From positions 22,404,084 to 22,468,083 of the forward strand of contig CM036624.1 in NCBI GenBank assembly GCA_020746105.1: DNA of 64,000 nucleotides. Reading direction: 5' to 3'. The stretch comes from Trogon surrucura. Lineage: Eukaryota; Chordata; Aves; Trogoniformes; Trogonidae. Numbering within the stretch: the first letter of the stretch is position 1; each line of letters begins with the position of its first letter. The position numbers and the translations under genes were made by a program. Below the pieces are notes generated by a model. It was not told the DNA's origin. It ran no database searches and worked only from the letters and a program-made list of their open reading frames with translations. This document shows, in pieces, positions 22,401 through 35,100 of the stretch.

Positions 22401-24460
22401 CTGACAAGGGAAACTGGAGAAAGACCTATCTACTTAGGGATGGATCCTGCCTCCCAAATGGAGAAGGAGGCTTTCCCCCCTCCCTCCTCCCTCTCCCTCT
22501 TCTCTTTTCAGAAGCCCGCAGCTTTGGAGAGGAGCTTAGAGGCGTACGACTCGTGTTAGGGAGGCTATGACAGGGTAATGGAAAACTCTCCTCCTCAACC
22601 CGTTCTCCCGCCTCCCCTCTCCTCCTTTTACAAGCCGTGCTTCAAACCTCCCATTCCCAAGGAATTTTATGAATGCCCGAGCCCAGCCAAAATAAACTCG
22701 TAAAGAAAAAGTTTCAAAAAAAGGTCACAGACCCATACAGCAAGTGCGAAACGGTAAATATCAAACCTTGGGCCAAAAGGCAACGTGCAGGAGCCTTACG
22801 GCCGTACACAGTCCAGCCGTGTGTGGTTTGCCCATCTACAGAGGATTTGGTTCTCCAGCCTCTGCACCCAGGTCCTGCTAGCTTTTTGTCCCTCTCCATG
22901 GGCATCCCACAGTCCCCAGGAAGGCACTCGTGGAGGCAGCAGTACCTCCAAAACAGAGCAATGCAGGGAGGCTTCCATGCTGGGGAGGGCCAGATCAGAG
23001 CCATCGGCTTGGGGGCTCAATTGCAAACAGCCAGAAACGTCCACTGATACTTTTTTTCCACAGACAGTTGGGATTCCCACTAACTGCATGGTTTGTGTGT
23101 GTGTGAAACATACAATTTTTTATTATTTTTCCTACAGAAGTTATTTTCTATGGGGAATAATCCTTACTTATTTAGGAGGTATAAAAAACCCAAACCCCAA
23201 ATCAAAAAACGCTAAGCCACAAACAGAAAAAAACCCCACAAATTCCCATGCCAAGCAGTGAAATCTTCTTGATGCCTGATGCCAGTGGCAGTTTATTTAT
23301 CTGCCCTATTCTTCCTCCTCTCCTGTGGTGCAGCAGTGCCATGCAGAAGGCTGGCATGTAGCTGGGTCCAGCAGGGCTGGAGCACTGCTCGCTGACGAAC
23401 CCCGGCTGCTCTCTTACTGCTCCGGACGGGATTGGGCTTCCCCTCCCATAGATTGTACAACCCAGATCTCACACCCCAGCCTCATGGCTTGGATACTAGC
23501 ACTGGAGCAGGAGGTTTCAGCTCCCACCTTGTCTTTGAGAGGCTCAGACTCACCATTCCCAACAGCACACCAGCAGGGACAGAGTGGGAGCACCCCCGGT
23601 CCTTTTGACGTGGTCATGTAAGAGGCAGCTAAAGAGCTGCTGGGATAATGGATCGAGTGAGGGAGTTTGGCTTGGCTGCACCTGCTCAAGGGTGCTGAAG
23701 AGGAGTCCTGGGTGCTGATCATTGCTGGAACTGCTGGAGCATTTTACATGGAAAAGTTATGGGATTACAAGGTGTAATAGAAAGAATCCTTGGAGCAGAG
23801 ACCAGAAAAGCTGAGAAGGAACCTGAGGAAAGCTCATGCAAAGGACAACAGCTGGGAAACAAGAGCATAGCGGTTGCATCCTCACACTTCTACTCTTGCT
23901 CTCCCAGCAAAAGGCTCTCTCATGGAGCACACCCTCTACACCCAACAAACTGACTCTGCCAAGAAATCCTTTCCTCTGCCTGTTTTACAGTTATACTTTG
24001 GGGATATTTTTGTGAGCTTGGGGATCCAGAGCACTCATGCACTTAGGATTAGTATGCACAGGATGCATCCCTAATGATCCAAACCCCATTCCAGCTCAGG
24101 AAGTCCTGAGCAGTGATTTCCCAAGCAGCAGTAGTCAGACTGAACCAGCCATGGGCAGCCTTTTCTGTAGCCAAGCAGTGAAGAAGACGGGGAAAACGAT
24201 CCATCAGAAAATTAGTCCATCTACAAAGAATGGGGTTTAGGAGAAAGGGCTGGGAATGCTTAAATTAGAATCTTTTCTTAAAGAAACTCCTGTAATAGCA
24301 CAGAATTAGCTTTGACTATGCAGAAGGGTTTATAAGCACCTTGCTGTGTCCAAAGTTAAGACGCTAAAATTGTTTTGGGGAAAAGGATGTAGGAGTGGCC
24401 CAAACGCTCAGCAGCAGGACGGTTGAAGAAGTTCTCACCACCTTGCCCAGGTGGTTGCTT
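19450..24460. other. Intergenic, low transposon content
   Basis: Almost no recognisable repeat material over 5 kb, apart from a 21-bp tandem pair at 19668-19709, an A/T run near 21587-21606 and a TG patch near 23094-23105. A GC-rich pyrimidine tract with a splice-acceptor-like end lies at 22473-22510. No coding frame with a recognisable domain. Stretches at 20500-20720 and 21460-21960 have the motif texture of conserved noncoding DNA, but this cannot be tested here. Confidence 0.45.
19668..19709 (+). repeat. 21-bp tandem duplication
   Basis: Two adjacent 21-base units, 19668-19688 and 19689-19709, differing at one base (CTGTATGTATGCACACACAAA against CTGTATGTATACACACACAAA). Confidence 0.9.
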
Positions 24461-25855
24461 CACAGAATCACAGAATCACAGAATGTTAAAGGTTGGAAGG
24501 GAGCTTAAAGATCATCTAGTCCAACCCCCCTGCCAGAGCAGGATCACCTACACTAGAGCGCACAGGAACGCGTCCAGGCGGGTTTTGAATGTCTCAAGAG
24601 GAGATTCCACAACCTCCCTGGGCAGCCTGTTCCAGTGCTCGGTCACCCTCACAGTAAAAAAGTTTTTCCTCATATTTTTCTGGAACCTCCTGTGTTCCAG
24701 CTTCCACCCGTTGCCCCTTGTCCTGTCAGTGGACGCCGCTGAAAAGAGCCTGGCTCCATCCTTCTGACATTCCCCCTTGACATATTTATAAACATTTATG
24801 AGGTCACCCCTCAGCCTCCTCTTCTCCAAGCTAAAGAGACCCAGCTCCTTCAGCCTTTCCTCATAAGGGAGATGCTCCACTCCCTTCACCATCTTTGTGG
24901 CTCTACGCTGGACTCTCTCAAGCAGCTCCCTGTCCTTCTTGAACTGAGGGGCCCAGAACTGGACACAATATTCCAGATGTGGCCTCACCAGGGCAGAGTA
25001 GAGGGGCAGGAGGACCTCTCTTAACCTACTTGCTACTCCCCTTCTAATACACCCCAGGATGCCATTGGCCTTCTTGGCCACGAGGGCACATTGCTGGCTC
25101 ATGGTCATCCTGCTGTCCACTAGAACCCCCAGGTCCCTTTCCCCTGCACTGCTCTCCAGCAGGGCAGTCCCCAACCTATATTGGCACATGGGGTTTTTCT
25201 TTCCCAAGTGCAAGACTCTACACTTGCCCTTATTAAACTTCATAAGATTTCTCCCCGCCCAGCCCTCCAGCCTGTCTAGGTCTCTCTGAATGGCTGCACA
25301 GCCTTCTGGTGTGTCAACCACTCCCCCCAACTTCGTATCATCAGCAAACTTGCTGACAACATTCTCTAATCCCTCATCCAGATCATTGATGAATATATTA
25401 AACAGCACCGGCCCAAGCACTGACCCCTGAGGGACCCCACTAGACACAGGCATCCAGCCAGACTCGGCCCCATTGACCACAACTCTCTGGCTTCTTCCCT
25501 TCAACCAGTTCTCGACCCACCTCACTACTTGGTCATCCAGACCACACTTCCTCAGTTTACCTATGAGGATGCTGTGGGAGACGGTGTCAAAGGCCTTGCT
25601 GATGTCCAGGTAGACCACGTCCACTGCATGGCCACCATCCATCCACCTGGTTATGTCTTCACAAAAGGCTATCAGGTTGGTCAAACATGACTTCCCCTTG
25701 GCAAAGCCATGCTGACTGCTCCTAATAACCTTCTTATCCTTGATATGCCTAGAGACAGTGTCAAGGATAAGATGTTCCATCACCTTTCCAGGGATGGAGG
25801 TGAGGCTGACCGGTCTGTAGTTACTCGGGTCATCCTTCCTGCTTCCTTCGCCTTT
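24461..25855 (-). mobile_element. CR1 LINE, 5'-truncated, well preserved
   Basis: A CR1 non-LTR retrotransposon in the minus orientation. Its 3' end is at 24461, where three CAGAATCA-type octamers (ATTCTGTG on the sense strand) mark the characteristic microsatellite-like terminus. A 3' UTR of about 85 bases follows the stop codon, with the usual TTGGACTAGATGATC motif. The body carries the C-terminal part of ORF2. Homology is lost at about 25855, inside the early RT domain, so the endonuclease domain, ORF1 and 5' UTR are absent. This is normal for incomplete reverse transcription at insertion. No clear target-site duplication is visible. The intact reading frame argues for a relatively young insertion compared with the other CR1 pieces here. 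Confidence 0.97.
24548..25849 (-). pseudogene. CR1 ORF2 fragment: reverse transcriptase C-terminal part
   Basis: An open frame of 433 codons, uninterrupted to a natural-looking stop at 24548-24550. The frame is open at its upstream end (25849), and the in-frame GTG at 25783 and ATG at 25780 are internal codons, not starts. Visible motifs, numbered from 25849: NYRPVSLTS near residue 10-18, [10 protein letters not shown] at 46-55, motif [10 protein letters not shown] with a catalytic Asp at about 82, motif [12 protein letters not shown] from about 137, and motif C FADD at about 168-171. The thumb and C-terminal region follow, with [10 protein letters not shown] and [11 protein letters not shown]. 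All catalytic Asp residues of the RT core are present. The apurinic-type endonuclease that CR1 needs for target-primed insertion is missing, so the copy cannot be autonomous. It is a dead remnant, not a host gene. Confidence 0.95.
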
Positions 25856-27659
25856 CAGACATGTTGGGCCACAGAAAGCACCGTGTGCCGGTGGTAGGGG
25901 ACACTACCAGACACTGACCTCCAGTGGCAGCACAAGCAGAACCCGGCATCCTGAGGGGATCACCTGAGCCCCTCAGCACACAGCCAGGACTTGCCAGGCA
26001 GTTGGGAACACTCATGTCCTAACCCATGCCAACACAGCAGCCATCTGTCTGGGTTGTGGAGATACTTGTGAAAACGTGATGCTGCTTTTGAAAAGGAGCA
26101 TCATTGTTCCAGTGCTCAGGGAGGACCCTCCCTTTTCATTTGCTGGGCATGCTTAGTTTTTGTCATGTTGGGGGGGAGTGGAAGCTACTTTTACTCAAAA
26201 CCATATGTAGAGCATCAACAAATGCACATCCTGTGAAGCTGGGCGTGTTGCAATAAGGATTACAACGCTGGCAATATATAGCAGCTGCCTTAGTAGCCTC
26301 TTCTTCCACGCATTATTCTGTCAACATTGTATTTTCCTTGGAAAAACATCTACAGTAGTTTAAATCTCTTTACTGAAAACAGATCTACTACAGGTGCTTC
26401 AGAGTTCATCCATGGGATATGAGAAGGTTGAACGTCCCCAAGAAAGGGAAATTTATGTCAGTAATGACTAATTGATTTGCTTGGCTATAAAATCCCTAAT
26501 GTATTTTCACATTTTTCCCTGCCTTTTTTTTTTTACAGTGCTAATAAAAGAAGCTACATCATACATTTGTGTTATATGTGGGTTTATACTGGGAAATCCT
26601 TACTTTTGCAATGTGTTTATGTTTTCCCTCATTTCCTTTTACCTTTCCTTTATAAAAGGGCTTGTTTTTATAGCAAATCAATAGGTTAAAGGTGAACATT
26701 AATAAAAAAAAAAGTGTTTGGAAAATATATGGTGAAAACAAGGCAGAACTCAAAACCAAATCTTTGTTCACTGGAAATTAAAGACACACTTTCCACACTG
26801 AAGTGGGATAAACTAAATATATTGTGGTAAAGTGTAGTGAGAATTACACACTCCTCTCCAAAGCCTCCCAAACCCAATCCCAACTCCAAAAGTCTTGAGA
26901 AACATTCTGATTCTCATAGGGATGGGGAGAGAAGTTAGTGCATCTCTGTTGGGGGTCGTTTATGGAAAAGGTTCCTGCAAGATCCTTTGCAAAAGTAAAT
27001 ATTTTTACTAAATCCCTGGAGCAGCTTACAATTCCCCCTGCTCACAATTACAATTTCCCCATTAGGAAACTTCCTTGAAAAACCCACTTTGGCTCAATTG
27101 GAATGTGTTTTCTCAACAAAGCTGAAACATTTTGATTTCAGCCTGTTTTTTTTTTTTTTTTTGACTTTGCTCCGCAACCATTCATCATCCTCCGACACAG
27201 AGTATTCAACAAGACAAAAATGGCAAAGTCACACAGAGGAGTCAAATGTGCAGTTCTGAAAGCGACAGCTCATTTCATTTGGGGTGAAATATTGCTCTAT
27301 TTTGGGGGGAGGGATACAAAAGAAAACAGTGGTGATAGCAAAATTATTTCCTTAAATACTGCAATTCCCAAGGCAGCAGAAAGTGGTTCCACCAAGGGTT
27401 TTGTTAATGTGGTAGAAGTATGTGCCAGCCTGACCATGCATTTACCTGGGGATGCAGACAAGGGCCTTCACCACGTCCTTAGAGGCTACTGAAAAATTTC
27501 CACTTAACACATGATTTCATGGCAGAGACAAAGACACAAAACTGGTACCAGTGTGATTAAATCCCTGAGCACCATGGCCAAGGACATCAGCACCGAGAGG
27601 GGTATAGGAGGACTCTGGGGGGTCTTCATGGCCCTGCTATGGCTTGAAGAGTCCTGTTG
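25856..27659. other. Intergenic, AT-rich
   Basis: Unique sequence directly beyond the truncated 5' end of the CR1. It contains T runs (for example 27146-27162) and AT-rich frames on both strands at 26472-26889 that read as hydrophobic low complexity. No gene seen. Confidence 0.5.
27146..27162 (+). repeat. Poly(T) run, 17 bases
   Basis: A pure T homopolymer with no retroposon body recognised on either side. Confidence 0.9.
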
Positions 27660-27710
27660 GACCAAATCACTTCACTGCACTGTGCCTCAATTTCCATCAG
27701 TGGTCTGAGG
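27660..27710 (+). mobile_element. MIR-like ancient SINE remnant
   Basis: CAAATCACTTCACTGCACTG followed by TGCCTCAATTTCCATC closely parallels the MIR consensus passage CAAGTCACTTAACCTCTCTG and TGCCTCAGTTTCC. Only this highly recognisable middle part can be seen, and the tRNA-related head and the tail are too decayed. MIR-type SINEs are shared across amniotes, so this is a very old insertion. Confidence 0.5.
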
Positions 27711-28619
27711 CAAGTCACAGGAAAAACTTTTTATTGTATAATTTGAGATATACAGGTAATATTGTATCACAATGCAGCTAAGAGTATGTGAGCACATCAC
27801 AGTTTCCAACATCACACTATTTACAAATTGGTAAAAACAGAAACTGAAGCACTTAATTAGGACTGTACTCAACCCCACTACACCAAGCAGAGAATAAAAT
27901 TTTTTACAAGTAAGAAATTTTGTTGCCTTTAAAATAAATTCTTCAGTTCTGTAAAATTAATGTCATTTTGCTTACAAAACTACGAAAACTGCATTCTAAT
28001 TTTAAAACTTCAGGAGTACTGAATGAATCACTAAAAGGCAAGCTAGGAACAGAGGCATTCCTTTAGATCAGAAGGAGTATAGGAAAGCCTAGGCCAGGGA
28101 ACACGAGGTGTCCATATGTCTCTATATGTGTCCATACAGGCTTCTACATACAATTTATAAACACCCTATGGAGCAGGGAACCTAACTTGCAAGCTGACAA
28201 AACCTGTGGAGGTTATGGAATGGATGATTGCCCATTTCATCCTGGGATCCTACTGTCAAGATCTTCTGGGATGCAATCTGTTCTAAAATAAATTAATTTT
28301 TACAAGGACCACTCCCGCTGAACCTTGCGATATCCATCCTCTGCCACTGTCTACTCGAGTTATTACCCTCGGGTCATGGGAGCTTCAGCAGTATGCACAT
28401 GGTGGGGCACGGTGCTGGAAGCTATTATCGCAGGGAGCTCACGGGATACGACAACTTGGGGATGTTGTTTCCACTGAGAACCAGAAATCACTTTCTGAGC
28501 TGACTGTTGTTTGAAGAGAGGCCATCTGTGCTGCCCAAACTGATGTTGACAACCGTTTGATGTCTCTGTTTCAACCGGTAAAGAAAAATCACAGTTCTGT
28601 TTCCCTGACTATGCAATTT
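27711..28619. other. Intergenic, no feature seen
   Basis: AT-rich unique sequence up to about 28300, then more balanced. No frame with recognisable content and no simple repeat of note. Confidence 0.5.
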
Positions 28620-28912
28620 CTAACTGTGTCTCAGTGGAGGATAAGATGAGGAGTGATAGGCTGGTACTGCAGGAAAAGAGTTTGGATAAAATATTTAGGA
28701 AAAAGAACAGTTCTTTTAAACAGAAATAACTATGAAAGCCTGAAAGAGGTTGTCTGGGGAGGTGGTGAGATCTCTGAAAGAAAGAGCCATTAAGAACAGG
28801 TTAAACAAACATCTGACCAAGAGGCTTAGTCAGAGCTAGACCATCCTTGGGGCAGGAAGTGAACAAAGATGACCTCTGACGGTCATTTCCAGCACAATTA
28901 TCTGTTCCTAAT
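28620..28912 (+). mobile_element. Old CR1 LINE 3' end
   Basis: The CR1 3' order is recognisable: GATAAGATGAGGAGTGATAGG, TTTAGGAAAAAGAACAGTTC, GAGGTTGTCTGGGGAGG, AAGAACAGGTTAAACAAAC. The 3' UTR follows, with GATGACCTCTGACGGTCATT and CCAGCACAATTATCTG. Frame and octamer tail are eroded, which indicates an old copy. Plus orientation, limits approximate. Confidence 0.7.
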
Positions 28913-30549
28913 AACACTCAAGTAACCTATGGTGCTTTAGGTTGAGTGTCTTTCTTAAAAGGTGCTTAGTCAAAATGCTGTCCAGAATTAATTGATTCAA
29001 GACCCAAAGGGCTGGAATGGTCACACCAACCACATGTCCTCCACCCAATCTCAACCAACACACAAGAAAGGGAAACAGGCCCACATTTAGGGTTCGTGGA
29101 GGTCGGGAGAAAGCTCCTTCTGGAGCAACGGACTTGATGCAGACATAAAATAGCCTGCGTGAAGAGAAAACAGTGCAGAAGCAGGAAAGCCAGAGGGATT
29201 ATTTTTAATTATTGTGTTAGGTTTCAGCATAAATCAGAATATCAGGTGCATGTTGGGGGGCAGCTGCAGAATCACTTCTGTGATAAAAGTTATGATAATT
29301 ACTGGTGAACTACAGCAGTGAGTTTCTTTGGAGTACCTGGTGAGAAACACAGACATGACAGGATTACCTTTCATGCTTGAGGCTGTTTATACTATTATCA
29401 GTTACAGAAGTTCTAGAATTCTATGGTTAATACTCTCTTTATATCGCATGGGATTCACTATCTCAGGCCAGAACAGGAAGGATTTGCCTTGGTCTAGATT
29501 AAGGATGTCAGTGTCTCAAGATATTTAAAAGCTTTAACTCAACTTTGGTAGCCATATGTATTCCTCTCAGTTATCTTCGGCTATCTAAAAAACTAATTGA
29601 AAAGGCTCCTCTAGAGCCCTCCCTAAAGCCAGTGGAGAAAGGTTCACACCTCTGGAGATCTCTTCATTCTTTCCTTCAGCAGATACCTAGCTAGGTTAGA
29701 TGAACCATCTCATGGAGACACCATGCTCACCACAGAGTTTATAAGTGGAGTCTAGATGATACTAGACATCTAATATCTATATCTTTGACAGGAGGTGGTA
29801 TCCTATCCTTAGGAAATATTTCAAAGGAAGGGGTTAAACTGATCGGTATAAAACTCCTATCTCAGTACTTTATAGCCATGATCCAGTTCTGTGAGAAATC
29901 TGCTGTTTGATTTCCCTGAAGAGAGCAAGCCAGAGCTCTGTCTGCTCCAAGCCTGCAGCAGTGCACAGCCCTTGCTTTGAGGGGAAATGCTTTTTGCAAG
30001 ACACCAGGAATCTTTGGTAAAGGAAACACGGGGTTTGGGTTGTGTTTTTTGTGTTTCTGTCAATTCAAGATATCAGATATGGTTGTTATTATTTAATAAT
30101 GATAATACTAACAATTTATCAGATGTAAAAGTAATACAATAATGATAGGCTTCAGGGAACATACAAAAAAAGACTAACAAATATAATCAGTTGCAGAAGG
30201 AACTGAAGAAAATCTGGGACATGAAAAGCAGAGTAACAACTGTTTGTGGTGAGCTAGGCTTTCATGATGGGGGTATCACAGCAGCAGCAAAAAATGGAAA
30301 CAGGGTCTACTGTAAAGCTGTGTGTCCTCCAGATGGCAACATTGATTGGTATTTCTAAAGGAGTTTGGAAGAGGCAATCTTTTTCTGGGATACCAGCATC
30401 GGTCTTTGCCACAAACTTGCAAGCACATTGCCCTCAAGACCCTGCGCTGTGACAGGAAAAGGTAGCATCTTTGGCAATACTTATGACAGTAAAAATTAGG
30501 AGGGAAAGTGGAAGTCATCACATAACTTTTGGATTCAGGACATTATTCT

Positions 30550-30564
30550 GGGGGGGGGGGGGGG
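30550..30564 (+). repeat. Poly(G) run, 15 bases
   Basis: Fifteen consecutive G, second only to the 47-base run at 6678. Slippage-prone, with quadruplex potential. Confidence 0.92.
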
Positions 30565-32158
30565 AAAGTTAACATGTAACACTGCTATCTGGCAAAGGAC
30601 AAAGAAATATTTTAATGTCGAAAATCAGTCCCTTAGAAGAGATGAAGACCATTAAAGATGAAAAATGACTGTGGTCTTAAAGATGCTTGAGTGCTTTCTG
30701 AAATCAGTGTGTTTCCCTTAGCATTTCGAGTCACCAGGACTGCTGGTATGAAGACCTCTCTCATTTTGCAGCAGCACCTTAATCTCTACAAGTCTTGAGA
30801 TGAAGAACTGACAACTGATGGACATGGCAGTAGCACCTAGGATTGCAATAGTGATGGTATTTAGTGCTCCTCTGAGGCTTTTCATTGAGGATTTCAGAAT
30901 CCTTCAGAAAGGAGATTAGAAGGATGAATTGTAGTCAAGTCAGAGATTTATATGCATTTGCCACAAATGAATTCTAGTCCCTGAACTGAAGCCAGGTGAA
31001 AATTAAAAAAAAATGCATAAAGTCTTTTGCTTTTACTAGCTTTACTAAGGTATAATTTTCTTTCCAGTGCACTGTAGGTCAAGTTGCACTGCAACCACAT
31101 AGTATGAATTCTGCCTTGATTTTATGATCACTATAATCTCTTGAAGTCCTGCTCTTAAACTGGCTGGGGTGCAGAAAGGGATTATGGTCAAACACCACGT
31201 TATCACAAGATTTAGGACCAAATGGCAGACTGGTGTGAACTGACTCAGCACAGATGGCTGCAGAAAAGTGTCATGCAGTGGGCTGGGGGGGAGAATTTAG
31301 TCCCGTTTTATGCATTGAAAGAGGAGATTCATATTGACTGAAACGTTTCATATCATGTCATTTAGAGAGCAGATTAAAAAAAAAAAATTCTATCACTTTC
31401 TTACACAGTTTGTTTCTTTTTCAGGTTTTGCTAGTTCATGCTCAAAATGTCTTGAGGTTTTCATGACTCATCTGTCCTCTCTAATAATGTTGGCTATTAA
31501 TGAAGGTTTTCCTGGAAAACAGAGGAGTACAAAGTTTCAAAAATCCTGTTTTCCATTGAAGTTTAATTTCTAGAATAATTTTCCACTTTCAGCAAGAATG
31601 AGACTGAAAAGCAGAAAACATTTTCCATCAAAGTCTGCGGAGAAATTTCCTTTAGTTTCTCACAGAGGACTGCAGGGCTTGAAGCAGCCTCCACTTTCAT
31701 CACCACCACCAGGACAAGAGCCAACATCTTCTGCTTCCCTCTGTTGCCTTGAATCAGTCCTAAAAAACCCCTGAGTTCCCAATTTCTGTGCCATTAGTTG
31801 TCCTTTTACTTCTCACCTACTCAGGCTGCTAATGATAGTCATATTCCAGCCCTCATTTATTTTGAGGTACGTGGAGTTGTCTCCATGCACTTGGCCCTGC
31901 TGAAGGAGATAAGGCTAATCTTTGTCTAATAGCAGGAGTTAACTGGAATTATTTTGTCCAGGGAAGGGCTAAGGCCGTGGTCAATGACATTATCCATCTC
32001 TGCAGCTCTCTAAAACGATGATAATTTTTCCCAGTTTCCACTTTGTTTCCCATACATTTTCCATACTGAAAACTCACCAACAACTTTTGTAGGAGCCCAA
32101 ACAAGAGCTCAGCCTATATTTTGTGTTTGTTTAAGGTCAATTCTGTTCCAGCTGATGT

Positions 32159-32175
32159 AAAAAAAAAAAAAAAAA
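32159..32175 (+). repeat. Poly(A) run, 17 bases
   Basis: Seventeen consecutive A with no identifiable retroposed body upstream. Confidence 0.9.
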
Positions 32176-35100
32176 TCCATAGATTTTTGGATTGGTATTT
32201 TTAGGAGTACGGGATGAAAGCAGGGCTTTGGTTTACTTGTTCACCAAAAAAAATCTCAAAACTACAATGTTTAGTTTTCAGAAATACAGATTTTGGTAAA
32301 GGGAAAAAATAATTTGCTTGAGAATGTGGGGGATTTTTTGTTAATATCTTCAGATAAACTTTTAAAATATCAAGCCATATTTTTACCGAACACTGAGAAT
32401 GGTTGCAGAAAGCTTTTTCATTAATTAAATTTTCACTGAAAACCACCCAGCCAAACGTCCTGGCTCAGAACCATTCTCCTCTCGAAGTAATTTTTATGAG
32501 GGAGGACCTGAACCACACCATGGGTGACATGTGGCACCCTCGCCCACAATGGTCACAATCTGTGCGCCAGCGGTGGGAGGGCAAGGTCTGTTTCTTCTGC
32601 ATGTGTTGCAGTCGTCAGTATCAAACCAGCGTGATTTAAGCCTGCGGGAGCTGACTGGTTCAGACGTGGTCTCGAGTTGTAAACGGGAACCGACGTGGCA
32701 ATCGTTCCTTATTTATTATCTTAGTAAGAGCAAGGCTGCCTTTAAAATTTGGCCAATGTCCTCAGGAGCTAATACACGGATATTAGAAGGGGATCGTTGC
32801 TCTTTCAGCAGACGCAGAGAGCAAAAGACCCTTCTGATGAAGCCGCAAAACTAAAATGTTAATCTGATGAATTCTACCTCTATGGCTCTGGAGTAAGAGG
32901 TTAGCAAAATACTTTCTGCGCCAAGAAGCTGTAAAATAAGGTTCATTTTAGATGTGATAGGGGAATATCTTCTTACTAATTGTACCAAGGTGTCTGCTGA
33001 ATTAGCCGAGATATGATGTATCAGCAGTCACTGTAAAACCTCTGTGTGAAAACGTCTAATTGAGTCAAAGAAACTAACACTCAAATAGACCCCAAGGTGG
33101 ATCAGCTGTGCCTAAACCTAAACCAGGCTCAGTAACGTCTGCGCACGCTATACAAACCCCCTGACCGAAAGTAGAAGAGATGCGACTGTGTTCATTCCTC
33201 TTAACTTCTGCCAGGTCTGACTTCCATCACTCACAGGCCACAGTTACCCATCCCTAACTGATTCCACTGGTGCTGTCACTGGTACAGAAATAAAGCTGAG
33301 ACTGAAACCCTGTCATGGCTAGGATCCTAATCAAGGTCCAAACAGGACCCTGGCTTAGATCTCAATATCATATGGAAATTTGTGACGGAGATGGGAGAGG
33401 AGCTCCAGTGTCCCAACTCCCAGGTCTTGTCTCGTCATTTTGCTTTAGTTATATTACAGCACAGACTTACTTTTCACGCTCATGTTGTATCTTGAAAATT
33501 TGGTCCTGGTTTGCAAGTGTGTGTGGGCCTTATCTTTTTGCTCTGTAAATAAAGGCTCATTTCCAATATTATGCAGCTCAGTAGAAGTGATTTTATGGTG
33601 GTAGATTATTCTATAATATGTTAGGTTTTTTCTCAGGCACCAGTAATGTGAGGCAATTTATATGTCCAGTGGAAGCTAGCATTTATTTTCAGCAATTTCT
33701 CCCAATTATGTTTATCAATAGGTATCTCTCAGCAAAATGCCAAATCTTGCAAGCATGTTTGGAAAGTCAAATATGTTTGTGTAATACGAACCTATGTCAT
33801 GTCAGGAATTAGTTTGACTAATAGGCCTTTAATTAAATCCTTGTGGGGTCTTGGTGTGAAGAATAGACCCAGTTTAAAAAAAAAATTAATTTATAAGATA
33901 AATTCACAAATATATCCGTCTAATAAATCTTTCTTACGTCCAATATTTGTCCTAGAAACAATAACAGCACAGATAATTTATTAGACTATTTCCTATTGCA
34001 CTATAATGACTACGCTTGATACTTTAAACATAGTCTTCAGAGCACTGGAATGACGGAGGCTATAACTAATGAAGATAAAGGTTTCCAGGGCAAATTGATC
34101 CAGGAGAGACGTACTTAGTGTTGCTTCCAGACCTATATGTAATCACAAAAATATTTCCCTAGAGAACACAAATTATAGATGACTCTAAAACTGCCACTGG
34201 AGATATTTTGCAGAAACCACAACAGGAAATGTTTATTTTCACAACCCTAATAACCTTTTCAATAGAAATTATTTTGGATTTTTGGGAAAATTACATTAAT
34301 CTCAAATTATTTTTTTCTTGCAAGATACTTTATATTTATGTAATTATCCATATTTTCCTTCACTGTCTTTTCTTAACTCCTTCTCTTTTCACTTAAATGG
34401 CGATGGTGTAAGAAACAAAATGCCACCTAAAGTGTCTTGATTTTTCTTCCCTCAGAGTAGAGCATACTTGCAATACAGATGAGCATAGCAAAGGGTCAGT
34501 TCTACTCCAGTATAAATTCATGGGAATCTTAACAACAGAGAACAGAATGGAAGTGTTAGGTCTAACCTGTAGTCCCAGCAACCAGAAAACCAGTCTGATA
34601 TTTGTAAACACTTTTCAGAGAGTTAGAACTATCCTAATCTATCAAGCTATCACCCCTCAAATTCAGAGAGATCAGAGGAAACACGCCCTTGTTGCCTTTC
34701 TCCTAGAGCATGTCTGGTTGGAGCATCCTCTTCCTCCAGTAACAGAGGTCCCAGGTTTTGGGTTCCTCACAGTTTATTTATTTTACTTAATACCGATCAT
34801 AATTCTAATAGTAGTTTTTCATACCAAACAAGTCAGTTCCAGGTAAATCTAGCGAGAAACCATATGTCTGGCATGGAGACTGCACAGCCCTAATCCTCAT
34901 GTGAACCGGTGGATGGCTTCACTTAATTCAGGCTGAGGGGGGTGGAAAAGGAGTGGAAGACGACAGCTGAGGAAGGAAAGAGATGCGTTACATTTTGATC
35001 AAGCTTGTTGGAAGTCTCAGAAATGCTGGATTTATTCCTAATTGTACAGGATACTGAGCTCTTAACAACATTCTCAGCATCTCTCCTGCTCAGTACGAAA

